Of a DNA stretch of 64,000 bases, positions 39,649 to 49,612 are shown one piece after another; positions within the stretch are counted from its first letter, which is position 1; the number at the start of each line of letters is the position of its first letter. The stretch is from positions 1 to 64,000 of the IMG/VR virus record IMGVR_UViG_3300044527_000952; one strand, written 5' to 3'. The notes under the pieces are model-generated. The model worked only from the letters and a program-made list of their open reading frames with translations. It was not told the origin of the DNA and searched no databases. The position numbers and the translations under genes were made by a program. The stretch is from a virus.

Positions 39649-41148
39649 ATGGAACCCGATCCTTCAGCAGTAGCTCCTTGGTATTTAAGAAACATTAATC
39701 AAGCACTTGCCTTAGATGAAACTACAGGCAATGTATACCTTCGTACTGATGCACAGATTGGTGATGTTACGATTACGGGTAATGTAAATATACCTGGTAA
39801 CGTGGCGGCGACACAAAGCGGTAATTGGAATGTAGGGTTATTAGGTAATTTAGCAGGTATTACAGGTAATGTAACAGTAGTTGATGGTGGTGGTAGTTTA
39901 ACTATTGATGGTAATGTAGGTATTTCAGGTACAGCAAATGTATCGTTAGGATCATCAAGTACGGATGCTTTTGGACGTTTACGAGTTAGTAATCCAACTA
40001 CACTATTTGATACACAATCTAGATACTATGATCATGAACAATTCGCAAGCAATACCGCAGGAAGCGGTAGTGTTCTATATAATGCAAATTCTAGTACGTA
40101 TGAGTTAAACGTAACTACAGGCGCAACAGATAGCGTAATACAAGAAACCTATAAGGTCTTCCCCTATCAACCAGGTAAAAGTCTACTCATTTTCGCTACA
40201 TTTTGTATGTCCACTGCCAAAGCTAATCTACGTCAACGTGTAGGTTATTTTAATTCAAATAATGGTATATTTTTTGAACAAAATGGTACAACACTTAATA
40301 TGGTTATTCGTAGTAGCAGTACGGGAAGTATTGTTGAAGACAGAATACCACAGAGTAATTGGAACGGTGACAACTTAAGTGGTACAGGTGGTTCTAGCAA
40401 CCCAAGCGGTATTGCGTTAAACACTGCAGTAGATCAAATATGGTTTACAGATGTTGAATGGTTAGGTGTGGGCAGCGTACGAGTTGGTTTTGTAATAAAT
40501 GGTGTGTTTTATATTGTTCATACATTTAATCATGCTAACGTTGTAGGTAATACAACTACTTATATGTCTACAGCATGTCTGCCATTGCGTTATGAAATTA
40601 CGAATACAGGTGTAACGTCAAGTAGTAGTATGTTACGCCAAATTTGTGCAAGTGTTATATCTGAAGGTGGTTATAGTTTATCAGGAACTCCTGCATCAAT
40701 AGGGCATAATTTAGGCGCACCTATACGATTACCTAATGATCAATCTTTTTTACCGCTACTTTCTATACGATTAAAGAGTACAATGCCTGATGCTATTGTA
40801 ATACCAAAATATTATACAGTTGCTCCTGTAGGACAAAGTGTTTTTAAGTATAGAATTTATAGTAGAGCAGTTACAACAGGTGGAACATTTACTTCAATGG
40901 GAGTTAATAGTCCTGTAGAGTATAATTTAGCACCACTTGCAGTAAGTAGTGGAACCATTGTTGCAGAAGGATATATTGTTTCATCAAACCAAAGTTCAGC
41001 AGCACCCATGCAAGTTCCGTTAGGGTTTGAAGTACAGCTACAACGTCAACCATTTACAGGTGTAACATACGAATATGTTATAACTGCTGCTACAACAGGC
41101 ACTAATCAAGACGTATATGCTAGCTTAGAATGGCAAGAAGTTAGTTAA
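39649..41148 (+). CDS. Phage structural protein
   Basis: 499 residues, no Lys-rich tail, beta-rich. The N-terminal part has glycine/asparagine strand repeats (G-N-V-N-I-P-G-N-V, G-N-V-T-V-V-D-G), and F-G-R-L-R-V-S-N-P-T-T-L-F-D is a conserved motif of head or tail fibre-type proteins in large phages. Located next to terminase in the morphogenesis region. Structural role inferred from composition and context. Confidence 0.7.
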   Translation: MEPDPSAVAPWYLRNINQALALDETTGNVYLRTDAQIGDVTITGNVNIPGNVAATQSGNWNVGLLGNLAGITGNVTVVDGGGSLTIDGNVGISGTANVSLGSSSTDAFGRLRVSNPTTLFDTQSRYYDHEQFASNTAGSGSVLYNANSSTYELNVTTGATDSVIQETYKVFPYQPGKSLLIFATFCMSTAKANLRQRVGYFNSNNGIFFEQNGTTLNMVIRSSSTGSIVEDRIPQSNWNGDNLSGTGGSSNPSGIALNTAVDQIWFTDVEWLGVGSVRVGFVINGVFYIVHTFNHANVVGNTTTYMSTACLPLRYEITNTGVTSSSSMLRQICASVISEGGYSLSGTPASIGHNLGAPIRLPNDQSFLPLLSIRLKSTMPDAIVIPKYYTVAPVGQSVFKYRIYSRAVTTGGTFTSMGVNSPVEYNLAPLAVSSGTIVAEGYIVSSNQSSAAPMQVPLGFEVQLQRQPFTGVTYEYVITAATTGTNQDVYASLEWQEVS

Positions 41149-41161
41149 TCTAATTTTACTC

Positions 41162-41169
41162 CATAAATA
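41162..41169 (+). promoter_or_regulatory. T4-type late promoter, leaderless
   Basis: CATAAATA ends 5 nt before ATG 41175 of the terminase. Confidence 0.55.
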
Positions 41170-41174
41170 GTTTC

Positions 41175-42746
41175 ATGAATATGCAAAATGGTGTGCAACT
41201 CATTAAGAATCCTTATGAACTTACATCGTTCAAGGATGATAAACAATTACAAGACTTTTTAAAATGCTGTAATCCTGATACAGGTTATCTATATTTTATG
41301 GATAACTTTTTTATGATACAACACCCTACACAAGGTAGTATGTTATATCACCCATGGGCTTATCAAAAACGATTAATAGAAACATACCATAACTATCGTT
41401 TTAGTATATCTCTAATGCCACGCCAAAGTGGTAAATCTACAAGTGCAGCAGGTTATTTGCTATGGTATGCAATGTTTGTACCTGACAGTACGATTCTTAT
41501 TGCTGCACATAAGTATGCAGGTTCGCAAGAAATAATGCAACGTATACGTTATGGTTATGAGAATTGTCCACTACATATTAAAGCAGGTGTTGTAACTTAT
41601 AACAAAGGATCACTAGACTTTGAAAATGGTAGTAGAATTATTAGTGCTACCACTACAGAAAATACAGGTCGTGGTCTTTCTATATCGTTATTATATCTTG
41701 ATGAGTTTGCATTTGTTCGCCCAGGCATTGCTAAAGAATTTTGGACCTCTATCGCCCCTACTCTAGCAACAGGTGGTAAAGCAATTATAACAAGTACCCC
41801 AAATAGTGATGAAGATCAGTTTGCTATAATTTGGAAAGGTGCAAATAAAACACAGGATGAATACGGTAATACTACTGAATTAGGTGTTAATGGTTTTAAA
41901 GCGTACAAGGCACATTGGAGCGAACAACCAGGTCGTGATGAACAATGGGCTGAATCTATGAAAGCACAACTTGGTGATGAACGATTCAGGCGTGAAATTG
42001 GTTGTGAATTTGTTATCGCTGATGAAACATTGATCAATCCATTAATACTTACCACACTAGAGGGTATGGAACCCATTGAGCGTATGGGTCAAGTACGTTG
42101 GTTTTCTAAACCACAAAAAGGTAATATCTATTGTGTTGGGCTAGATCCAAGCTTGGGTACAGGTAGCGATCCTGCTGCTATACAAATATTTGAAGCAAAT
42201 ACTACTAAACAAATTGGTGAATGGAAACATAATAGAACTACCATACCTGAACAAATTAAACTATTAGCCAAAATAAATGAATACATTGTTGATATAACCA
42301 ATGAACCTAATAATTTATATTACAGTTTAGAAAATAATACTATTGGTGAAGCAGCACTTATATCATTAGCAGAATATGGCGAAGAAAATATTAAAGGCAC
42401 CATGCTAAGCGAACCTAAACAAGTAGGTGCAACTAGACGTTATAGAAAAGGGTTTAATACCACTCAAAAAAGTAAGTTAGCAGCATGCAGTAAACTAAAA
42501 AACTTGATTGAAAGTGGTAAAATGTCGCTGAGAAGTAATGCACTAATCACAGAATTAAAGTCATTTGTAGCTGCTGAAGGTAGTTATGCTGCAAAAATAG
42601 GTGAAACTGATGACTTAGTAATGGCAACATTATTGGTTATACGTATTTTACAACATCTTCAAAACTATCATAGTGACCTAGATACGCACATTAGAGATCA
42701 CAGCGAATACATTGAACCCATGCCATTTATAATGACATTAAGTTAA
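41175..42746 (+). CDS. terL: Large terminase subunit (T4 gp17-like)
   Basis: 523 residues. The ATPase Walker A is R-Q-S-G-K-S (83-88) and Walker B is L-L-Y-L-D-E (LDE 175-177). The nuclease RNase H fold starts at V-G-L-D-P-S with further acids (T-D-D-L-V-M-A). Packages DNA through the portal and cuts concatemers. Shorter than T4 gp17 but within the family range. Preceded by a leaderless late promoter. Confidence 0.92.
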   Translation: MNMQNGVQLIKNPYELTSFKDDKQLQDFLKCCNPDTGYLYFMDNFFMIQHPTQGSMLYHPWAYQKRLIETYHNYRFSISLMPRQSGKSTSAAGYLLWYAMFVPDSTILIAAHKYAGSQEIMQRIRYGYENCPLHIKAGVVTYNKGSLDFENGSRIISATTTENTGRGLSISLLYLDEFAFVRPGIAKEFWTSIAPTLATGGKAIITSTPNSDEDQFAIIWKGANKTQDEYGNTTELGVNGFKAYKAHWSEQPGRDEQWAESMKAQLGDERFRREIGCEFVIADETLINPLILTTLEGMEPIERMGQVRWFSKPQKGNIYCVGLDPSLGTGSDPAAIQIFEANTTKQIGEWKHNRTTIPEQIKLLAKINEYIVDITNEPNNLYYSLENNTIGEAALISLAEYGEENIKGTMLSEPKQVGATRRYRKGFNTTQKSKLAACSKLKNLIESGKMSLRSNALITELKSFVAAEGSYAAKIGETDDLVMATLLVIRILQHLQNYHSDLDTHIRDHSEYIEPMPFIMTLS

Positions 42747-42753
42747 TTAAGCT

Positions 42754-42761
42754 GATAAATA
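42754..42761 (+). promoter_or_regulatory. T4-type late promoter octamer
   Basis: GATAAATA, 21 nt before ATG 42783. Confidence 0.45.
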
Positions 42762-42782
42762 CACTATAAAAGTGGATTTATC

Positions 42783-45218
42783 ATGCCAAAAAATAATGAA
42801 CTGATTAACGTTGACCTAGAAAACTTTCTTGATGCTAAAGGTATGGATGCTGTTCCATATGATAGCAGTGGTAAGCAAGTTCCTATTCCCGATGAAGCTG
42901 AACTATTTCAGTTTAAGTTTGCCCCTGATGGTGAAGAAAGAGGTACCGCAACTGTATCAATTGATGGTACAAAATCACTAAATCTTTATTACGATGATGC
43001 TATTATGACTGAAAATGAAGGTAGCGATGAATGGTTTCAGTTTGTTAAGCAATTAAAACGATTTGCTATGATGCATCAACTTGATTTTAAAACAAAAAAT
43101 ATGGATAGGTTGGCTACAGATATGAAAAAACGTGAATATCAGAAAAAACTAGATGAAGGTTATTACGGTACACGCCATACAAGTTATAGCGACAAAAACC
43201 CAGGTACCGTCAAAATGATCCTCAAACACAACCGTCCACTTGAAGAAACTGATGCACGTTTTCGTAATATTGAAAAGATCTTTCTAGAAACTGAAACAGG
43301 AGAACGCTTTTTATTAGATACTAAAAAGCCAAGCATTGCTAGAGCATATGCTAGACATTTAGCAGAAGGTGGTCGTTATAACGATGAACGTTGGAATCAT
43401 ATTGGTCAAATAGCTGAAGATATTAACCGTTTAGGTGGATTTGTACGTGCTACACGTAACAAACAATTTAATGAAGGTGCAGTAAAATTAGTCAACGAAG
43501 CGCAAAATCATTATCAAGCATTGCGTGAAACCATCAAACACTTACAAGGTTCACGTGGTTATAATAAGTATTTCGAAAGTTGGAAACCAACATTAAACGA
43601 AGATAATGAAGATAATTCTATCTCTGAAATGTTTTTAACACAACGTTTAGACCCACGTGTTGAAAGTGCGTTACCTGTACTTAATCGTTTGGCAAAAAAT
43701 ATTACTGAAATGTCTGAGCTAAATGAATTTGAAAATTGGGCAAGTGATATTGTAAAAGAAGTATTGCACCCAACTTCAGCAGGATCATTAGACGATCTAG
43801 TAGATCTACTTGGTGCTGATAGTGAATTCTTAACACTAGGACCTGATGGTAAAAACGCAATCAATGAGATTGAAGGTATTATTGATGAACCTGCGTTAAA
43901 TTCACGTTTGCAAAAAGCAGGTATGAGCAAACCTGATCAAGATGCACGTCCTATTATTATTGGTTGGATGCAGGAAAATGCTAAAGACAAACATTATGAA
44001 GAAATCTTAAGCAAAATAGAAGTGGAAGAAGAACCCGCCGCAAAACCTGAGCCTAAACCTGCACCACAACCAAAGAGGGTAGCACCTAGCGATAAAATGC
44101 CTGCTCCACCAAATGTTGAGGAAGATTATGACCCACGTTTGTCACAGAAAACACAAATTGCAGGTACATTACCTACCTATCGTTATGCAAAAGGGTTGCT
44201 TGATAAGGTAGAAGGTCCACAAGGTAAGACATTAGACTTTGGTGCGGGATTAGGATTAGGATCAGCAGAGATTGGTGCTGATAGTTATGAAATGCACCCT
44301 AAGGCAGGATTCAAGCCTAACTTTGATCGTGTTGATAGTATACCTGATGAAAGCTATGCAAAAATTGTATCATTAAATGTTCTCAATGTTATACCTAACG
44401 ATAAAGGTTGGCGTGACGCAGCAGTAAAAGACATTGGTCGTATATTGATGCAAGGTGGTTCTGCACTTATTACAACACGTGGCAAGGATGTACTATCAGC
44501 AAAAGGTACACCACAAGATGAACCAAATAGTATTGTTACAACTGCGGGAACGTTTCAAAAAGGATTTACCCCACAAGAGTTAAAAGGTTATGTACAAAGT
44601 GTGCTTGGTGGTGGGTTTCAAGTAAAGACAGTAAAAGTTGGTAGTGCACCCGCAGCAATTTTAGTTACTAAAGGTGGCGAACAAGTTAATGAACTTAAAG
44701 GTAAGATGCCTACACCTGATGAAGTGCGAGCATTGTTATTAAAACAAAAGAAACGTTTTGATGATCAAGGATTTGTACGTGCTGCAGATGATACCGCAAA
44801 ATTACTCAAACAACGTACACCACAACCTAGCCAACAACCTAGTGCAAAAGTTGAAGAATATTTGCGTGAGTTTGAAGGTGAAATTGATGAAGCATGTTGG
44901 AAAGGCTATCACAAAGAGGGTATGAAAACAATGTTTGGTAAAGAATATCCTAATTGTGTTAAAAATAAGAAAGCCAATGAAGAACTTCAAAATGAAAGTC
45001 CTGTAAAAGAAGCATCTAAAGATAATGAATCTTCAGTAACCGTACGCAATCCTGTAGCCAAAAATGCTATGGCAGGAATTGGTGGAGGTGGTATGGGTAA
45101 ACATAAGGATAAAAAACAAGCTGACAAGCGTGGCGAAGTAAAACACAAAAAAGATAAAGTCCCAATGGATCTTGAAGAAGGATCACTTGATAGGATTAAA
45201 AAACTATCAGGTCTATAA
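42783..45218 (+). CDS. Large multidomain phage protein with embedded methyltransferase-like domain
   Basis: 811 residues. The N-terminal about 260 residues are unknown. The middle has acidic and Pro/Lys-rich linkers (about 417-450). Residues near 483 show L-D-F-G-A-G-L-G-L-G with downstream I-V-S-L-N-V-L-N, a class I SAM-methyltransferase core. The C-terminus has W-K-G-Y-H-K-E-G-M-K-T-M-F-G and ends L-D-R-I-K-K-L-S-G-L, patterns seen in other T4-like phage proteins by recall. Role unknown. Confidence 0.6.
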   Translation: MPKNNELINVDLENFLDAKGMDAVPYDSSGKQVPIPDEAELFQFKFAPDGEERGTATVSIDGTKSLNLYYDDAIMTENEGSDEWFQFVKQLKRFAMMHQLDFKTKNMDRLATDMKKREYQKKLDEGYYGTRHTSYSDKNPGTVKMILKHNRPLEETDARFRNIEKIFLETETGERFLLDTKKPSIARAYARHLAEGGRYNDERWNHIGQIAEDINRLGGFVRATRNKQFNEGAVKLVNEAQNHYQALRETIKHLQGSRGYNKYFESWKPTLNEDNEDNSISEMFLTQRLDPRVESALPVLNRLAKNITEMSELNEFENWASDIVKEVLHPTSAGSLDDLVDLLGADSEFLTLGPDGKNAINEIEGIIDEPALNSRLQKAGMSKPDQDARPIIIGWMQENAKDKHYEEILSKIEVEEEPAAKPEPKPAPQPKRVAPSDKMPAPPNVEEDYDPRLSQKTQIAGTLPTYRYAKGLLDKVEGPQGKTLDFGAGLGLGSAEIGADSYEMHPKAGFKPNFDRVDSIPDESYAKIVSLNVLNVIPNDKGWRDAAVKDIGRILMQGGSALITTRGKDVLSAKGTPQDEPNSIVTTAGTFQKGFTPQELKGYVQSVLGGGFQVKTVKVGSAPAAILVTKGGEQVNELKGKMPTPDEVRALLLKQKKRFDDQGFVRAADDTAKLLKQRTPQPSQQPSAKVEEYLREFEGEIDEACWKGYHKEGMKTMFGKEYPNCVKNKKANEELQNESPVKEASKDNESSVTVRNPVAKNAMAGIGGGGMGKHKDKKQADKRGEVKHKKDKVPMDLEEGSLDRIKKLSGL

Positions 45219-45219
45219 T

Positions 45220-47121
45220 ATGTCAACATCAATACTGTTGGAATCTGCTAAACCACCTGTTGGTCGTGAATTCCAACACCTTGAAGATTTAGTATACATA
45301 GAAGGCGCACGTGGTATAAAACGTGTGCTTGAATGTATCGCAGGTATTATCAAACGTCAACCATTAGAAGTGAAATGGGATGGTAGCCCCGCAATACTAT
45401 TTGGTAGAACAGACAATGGTCGTTTTCACTTTGGTGACAAATATAGTCGTGACATTATAGACAGCCCACAAGCAGTATATCAACAGTATATTGGGCGCAA
45501 ACCTAAACGCACCTTTGAGCGTGAGCAATTTGCACGTGATATGGCAGCATTGTATGAAGTATATGAAGCAGCCACTCCAAAAGATTTTCGTGGATTCTTA
45601 GAAGCAGGATTGTTATATAAAAATTCACCAACCTTAACTGAAAATAGTTTTCAATGTAATCCTAATACGGTAATTTATAAGATTAATAACAGTACTGATT
45701 TAGGTAAGCGTATAGCCAACAGTGTTAGTGGATGTGCAGCAACCGCATATTTTCGTGACTTACCTGCTACAGGTGGTAGACGATATCCTGTAGGAGATTA
45801 TGCCAATAGCTTTACAGGTGGGCAAGTTGTTGTTATCCCACCTTTACATACAAGTGATTCACCAAAATTAGAACGTACTTTGTTAGAAAAATATTGGAAC
45901 TTCGTCAAACAAAAGCGTGATAGTATTAATGAATTTGTATCACCAATGGTTATAAAAAAGATATTGTATGAATACGTTAATAGTCAAATTAATGAAAATG
46001 ACCTAAGCGCATTACATAATTTAGGAGATAATTTCACTACCTATGCACGTGATAGTTTATCTGCTAAAGAACAAAACATACTAGCTGAACATTTAAAAAC
46101 GCATTTAGATGGGGCTAATGATACTTTTAGGATGATACGTGCTACTATGAAAATTAAAGATTTGATTGTTGATCAACTTGAAGAAAGCACATTACGTAAG
46201 TTAGGCATTCAGGCAGAATTACCTGATGGACAACGTGGTGGTGAAGGGTTTGTATATGATATAAACGAAGGTATCAACCCTATTAAATTAGTTAAACGTG
46301 GTGCATTTACTAGAGCAAATAAATTTAAGAATGAGTCAAAATATTTAAAAGAATCAATCAGTCGTAATGGTAAGAGTGATCGTGCGGTAATTACTTTTGG
46401 TCGTTGTATGGGTCATCGTGGGCATATGTACCTAGCTAATAGTGTGTTTACTACGGCTAAAGAACAAGGTGCTGACCCTTATGTTATTATCAGTAGAACA
46501 ATGGGTGAGGATGATCCACTTACACCTAATGAGAAATTATCAATCTATCATAAAGTATTTCCTAATCATAAACAATGTTTTGTATCTGCAGACGATAGTA
46601 TGCCAACGATGATGAGCGCATTAAAAAAGTTAAATGAATTAGGATATAAGCATATTACCGCAATATTTGGCAATGATCGTGCTGATAGTATGCAACATGT
46701 AAAAGAGTATAATGGGCGCAGTTATAATTTTGAAACATTAGATGTGCTCAGTAGGCAACAAACTAATGATCCATATAAAAACATTAATGGCCCACGTGGC
46801 ACTGATATGCGTAATGTACTAAGCGATCCTAATTTATCTGAAGAACAAAAATTTGGATATTGGCGCAAATGTATGAGTCCACAATTGAGTGATGATGATG
46901 TACAATATATTATGGACATAGTGAAAAAACGTATTGGGCATGAACTACATGAAGCTGATAATCCAAATTATTTTGGCGGCAGCAGTTTAAGCCCAATTGG
47001 TGGAACACCTGAAGATTTACAAGATACACGTACACCTGCGCAAAAGCGTAAAGATGCCAAGCGAGCAATTAAACAAGCACGTGAATTACGTAAATTTATG
47101 GGTCATAATGAAGTACGTTAA
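45220..47121 (+). CDS. Ligase-like nucleotidyltransferase fused to an NMN-adenylyltransferase-like domain
   Basis: 633 residues from ATG 45220, two bases after the previous stop. The N-terminal half has V-K52-W-D-G55, the KxDG adenylation motif, with G-G-E-G-F-V-Y-D near 340 and I-K-L-V-K near 356 as motif IV and V-like elements of the ligase superfamily. The C-terminal half has G-R-C-M-G-H-R-G-H near 398 and I-S-R-T-M, the HxGH and ISRTxxR elements of nucleotidylyltransferases. Likely transfers AMP or NMP; the combined reaction is unknown. Confidence 0.7.
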   Translation: MSTSILLESAKPPVGREFQHLEDLVYIEGARGIKRVLECIAGIIKRQPLEVKWDGSPAILFGRTDNGRFHFGDKYSRDIIDSPQAVYQQYIGRKPKRTFEREQFARDMAALYEVYEAATPKDFRGFLEAGLLYKNSPTLTENSFQCNPNTVIYKINNSTDLGKRIANSVSGCAATAYFRDLPATGGRRYPVGDYANSFTGGQVVVIPPLHTSDSPKLERTLLEKYWNFVKQKRDSINEFVSPMVIKKILYEYVNSQINENDLSALHNLGDNFTTYARDSLSAKEQNILAEHLKTHLDGANDTFRMIRATMKIKDLIVDQLEESTLRKLGIQAELPDGQRGGEGFVYDINEGINPIKLVKRGAFTRANKFKNESKYLKESISRNGKSDRAVITFGRCMGHRGHMYLANSVFTTAKEQGADPYVIISRTMGEDDPLTPNEKLSIYHKVFPNHKQCFVSADDSMPTMMSALKKLNELGYKHITAIFGNDRADSMQHVKEYNGRSYNFETLDVLSRQQTNDPYKNINGPRGTDMRNVLSDPNLSEEQKFGYWRKCMSPQLSDDDVQYIMDIVKKRIGHELHEADNPNYFGGSSLSPIGGTPEDLQDTRTPAQKRKDAKRAIKQARELRKFMGHNEVR

Positions 47122-47150
47122 GAATATATATTTTTTGCGCACCTTGTTAT

Positions 47151-47188
47151 CCTAAATACATTGACCACAGAAAAAAATGATGTATATT
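47151..47188 (+). promoter_or_regulatory. Promoter region of the gp32-like gene
   Basis: CCTAAATA at 47151-47158 is a possible late octamer. TTGACC (47161-47166), 16-bp spacer, TATATT (47183-47188) is a sigma70-type candidate. The ATG at 47269 is about 80 nt downstream. Confidence 0.45.
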
Positions 47189-47268
47189 TAATCTGTGTTC
47201 GTTGTTCTCACAACTACACTTAGGTCTCAATTTTAGCTACACTTTTAACTTTTTAAGGAGAATGAAAA

Positions 47269-48252
47269 ATGTCATTAGCTGCAATTCGTGCAAAATTGGC
47301 TGCACAAGAAGCCAAATCAAATCCCCAAAATAACACTCAGTATGTAGGCGATAATGCCATCTATCCATTTTGGAACATGGAAGAAAATACAACCACTACA
47401 GTTCGTTTCTTACCTGATGCTGATGGATTGAATGATTATTTTTGGGTTGAGCGTAATTTAATTACGTTAGAATTTAGTGGTATTAAGGGTCAATCATCAA
47501 ACAAAGTATTTGTCAAAGTACCTTGTGTTGAGATGTATGGTGACAATTGTCCTATACTTGCTGAAGTACGTACATGGTATAAAGACGCATCATTGAAAGA
47601 AATTGCCAACAAGTATTGGAAAAAGCGTACTTATATTTTTCAAGGTTTTGTGCGTGATAGCAAGATGAAAGAAGATAGTTTGCCTGAAAATGCAATTCGT
47701 CGCTTTATCATTTCACCACAAATTTTTGGTGTAATTAAGAGTAGTTTGATGGATCCTGATATTGAAGAAAATCCTACAGATTATTTGCGTGGTTTAGATT
47801 TTAGAATCGTTAAAACTAGCAAAGGTGGATATGCTGATTACAGTACAAGTGGATGGGCACGTAAAGAAACTGCACTCAACGAAACTGAGCAAGCTGCCAT
47901 TGAAAAGCATGGGTTATTTAATTTAAAAGATTTCTTACCTAAAAAACCTAGCGAAATCGAACTTCGTGTTATGAAAGAAATGTTTGACGCTAGTGTTAAT
48001 GGTGAAGAATATGATACAGACAAGTGGGGAGCATATTTCCGTCCACGTGGTGTACAAGCATCAAATAGTGCTGCTGACCATGATGACGATTCATATGTTG
48101 TTGCACCACGCCAACAATTTTCGACTCCTGTAGTAGATGAGGATGAGGAACCTGTTGTAACCTCTGAAGTAAAGGTTACAACCCCTCAAACCTCCGATAC
48201 AACTGCAAACATTCTTGCTATGATTCGTAGCAAGAAAACTTCCCAAGCGTAA
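47269..48252 (+). CDS. Single-stranded DNA-binding protein, T4 gp32-like
   Basis: 327 residues. The N-terminus S-L-A-A-I-R-A-K-L-A matches gp32. The core holds V-R-F-L-P-D, conserved Cys (V-P-C-V-E-M, N-C-P-I) and aromatics. The C-terminal acidic linker (D-E-D-E-E-P) is followed by a tip with M-I-R-S-K-K. Coats ssDNA in replication and recombination and works with UvsX/UvsY encoded just downstream. AAGGAG before the start. Confidence 0.85.
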   Translation: MSLAAIRAKLAAQEAKSNPQNNTQYVGDNAIYPFWNMEENTTTTVRFLPDADGLNDYFWVERNLITLEFSGIKGQSSNKVFVKVPCVEMYGDNCPILAEVRTWYKDASLKEIANKYWKKRTYIFQGFVRDSKMKEDSLPENAIRRFIISPQIFGVIKSSLMDPDIEENPTDYLRGLDFRIVKTSKGGYADYSTSGWARKETALNETEQAAIEKHGLFNLKDFLPKKPSEIELRVMKEMFDASVNGEEYDTDKWGAYFRPRGVQASNSAADHDDDSYVVAPRQQFSTPVVDEDEEPVVTSEVKVTTPQTSDTTANILAMIRSKKTSQA

Positions 48253-48264
48253 ATAGCAGTGAAT

Positions 48265-48290
48265 AAAGTGGTGGGTAGTTCCACCACTTT
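48265..48290 (+). other. Strong hairpin between the gp32-like gene and the next gene
   Basis: Perfect 10-bp stem AAAGTGGTGG / CCACCACTTT around a 6-nt loop. No T run follows, so it is not a standard terminator. Confidence 0.6.
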
Positions 48291-48308
48291 ACACTTTAGG
48301 AGAATAAT

Positions 48309-48542
48309 ATGACATTACCTGATGAAAGATACAGGGCACTCAAGCAAGGTAAAAGATTGTTGGAGGAATTGTGCGACCCAGGCCGCACCCCACGTGTGCC
48401 TAGCGCAGTACGTGATCGAGCTAGAGCAACACTAAAACATTTCCCCAATGATTATGAAATTGATTGTCTTGCTGATTCTGCTCCAACAATTTTAGATAAA
48501 CAATTGTTGCGAGTATTTACAAATAATACAATGGCAAAGTAG
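48309..48542 (+). CDS. BPSL0761-like small protein
   Basis: 77 residues. The layout L-P-D-E-R-Y-R-A-L... F/L-L-E-E-L, R-T-P-R-V-P, R-A-R-A-T-L-K-H-F-P-N-D-Y matches a small family I know from Burkholderiales (BPSL0761). No function is established. It lies between the gp32-like gene and uvsX and has AGGAG before the ATG, supporting a betaproteobacterial link. Confidence 0.6.
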   Translation: MTLPDERYRALKQGKRLLEELCDPGRTPRVPSAVRDRARATLKHFPNDYEIDCLADSAPTILDKQLLRVFTNNTMAK

Positions 48543-48547
48543 AGATT

Positions 48548-49612
48548 ATGGGAAAACCCTTTGATATATCAAAATTTAGAAAAGAAGTTACAAAAAGTAT
48601 AGAAGGTATTAGCGTAGGATTTCATGATCCCACTGATTGGATTTCAACAGGCAACTATGCATTGAATTATCTTATCAGTGGTGATTTTAATAAAGGTGTA
48701 CCACTTGGTAAAGTTACTGTATTTGCAGGTGAAAGTGGTAGTGGCAAATCATATATTTGCAGTGGAAATATCGTAAAAAATGCACAAGAGCAAGGTATAT
48801 TTGTTGTACTAATTGATAGCGAAAACGCATTAGATGAAAGTTGGTTGCATGCGTTAGGTGTTGATACAAGCGATGATAAATTGCTAAAACTAAATATGGC
48901 AATGATTGATGATGTTGCAAAAACTATTTCAACATTTATGAAAGATTATAAAGAAACACCACTTGCAGAGCGACCCAAAGTATTGTTTGTTATAGATAGT
49001 TTAGGCATGCTTATGAGTCCAACTGAAGTAAACCAATTTGATAGTGGTGATATGAAAGGTGATATGGGACGTAAAGCTAAAGCACTAAAAGCATTAGTTA
49101 CAAATTGTGTAAATATGTTTGGTAGTTATAATGTAGGATTAGTTGCCACTAACCATACGTATGCTTCGCAGGATCCATACAATCCTGACCCTAACGTAAG
49201 TGGTGGACAAGGTTTTGTATTTGCTAGTAGTATTCTAGTAGCAATGAAAAAACTAAAGTTGAAGGAAGATGAAGAAGGTAACAAAACATCAGATGTGCTA
49301 GGCATACGTGCAGGTTGTAAAGTAATGAAAACACGTTTTGCCAAACCATTTGAAGATGTTGAAGTACAAATTCCGTATGAAAAAGGCATGAATCCTTACA
49401 GTGGTTTTTTTGATTTGATTGAGAAAAAAGGGTTTGTTACTAGAGAAGGTAACCGTTATATGTATACTGACTTGCATGGTGAAGTACATCGTTACTTCCG
49501 TAAAGAATGGTCAAAAAATGAAAACGGTATTATGGATTTAGTCATGAAAGAATTTTCACAACGAGAAAAAATTGTAACTACAGAACTAGCAGAGGAAGAA
49601 CAAAATGCTTGA
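48548..49612 (+). CDS. uvsX: UvsX-type recombinase (RecA-like)
   Basis: 354 residues. Walker A is G-E-S-G-S-G-K-S (61-68), Walker B is L-F-V-I-D-S, and G-G-Q-G-F-V-F sits in the second loop area. RecA/UvsX family, of usual length. Catalyses strand exchange for recombination-dependent replication. Overlaps the next small gene (AAATGCTTGA) and is followed by a UvsY-like gene. Confidence 0.88.
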   Translation: MGKPFDISKFRKEVTKSIEGISVGFHDPTDWISTGNYALNYLISGDFNKGVPLGKVTVFAGESGSGKSYICSGNIVKNAQEQGIFVVLIDSENALDESWLHALGVDTSDDKLLKLNMAMIDDVAKTISTFMKDYKETPLAERPKVLFVIDSLGMLMSPTEVNQFDSGDMKGDMGRKAKALKALVTNCVNMFGSYNVGLVATNHTYASQDPYNPDPNVSGGQGFVFASSILVAMKKLKLKEDEEGNKTSDVLGIRAGCKVMKTRFAKPFEDVEVQIPYEKGMNPYSGFFDLIEKKGFVTREGNRYMYTDLHGEVHRYFRKEWSKNENGIMDLVMKEFSQREKIVTTELAEEEQNA

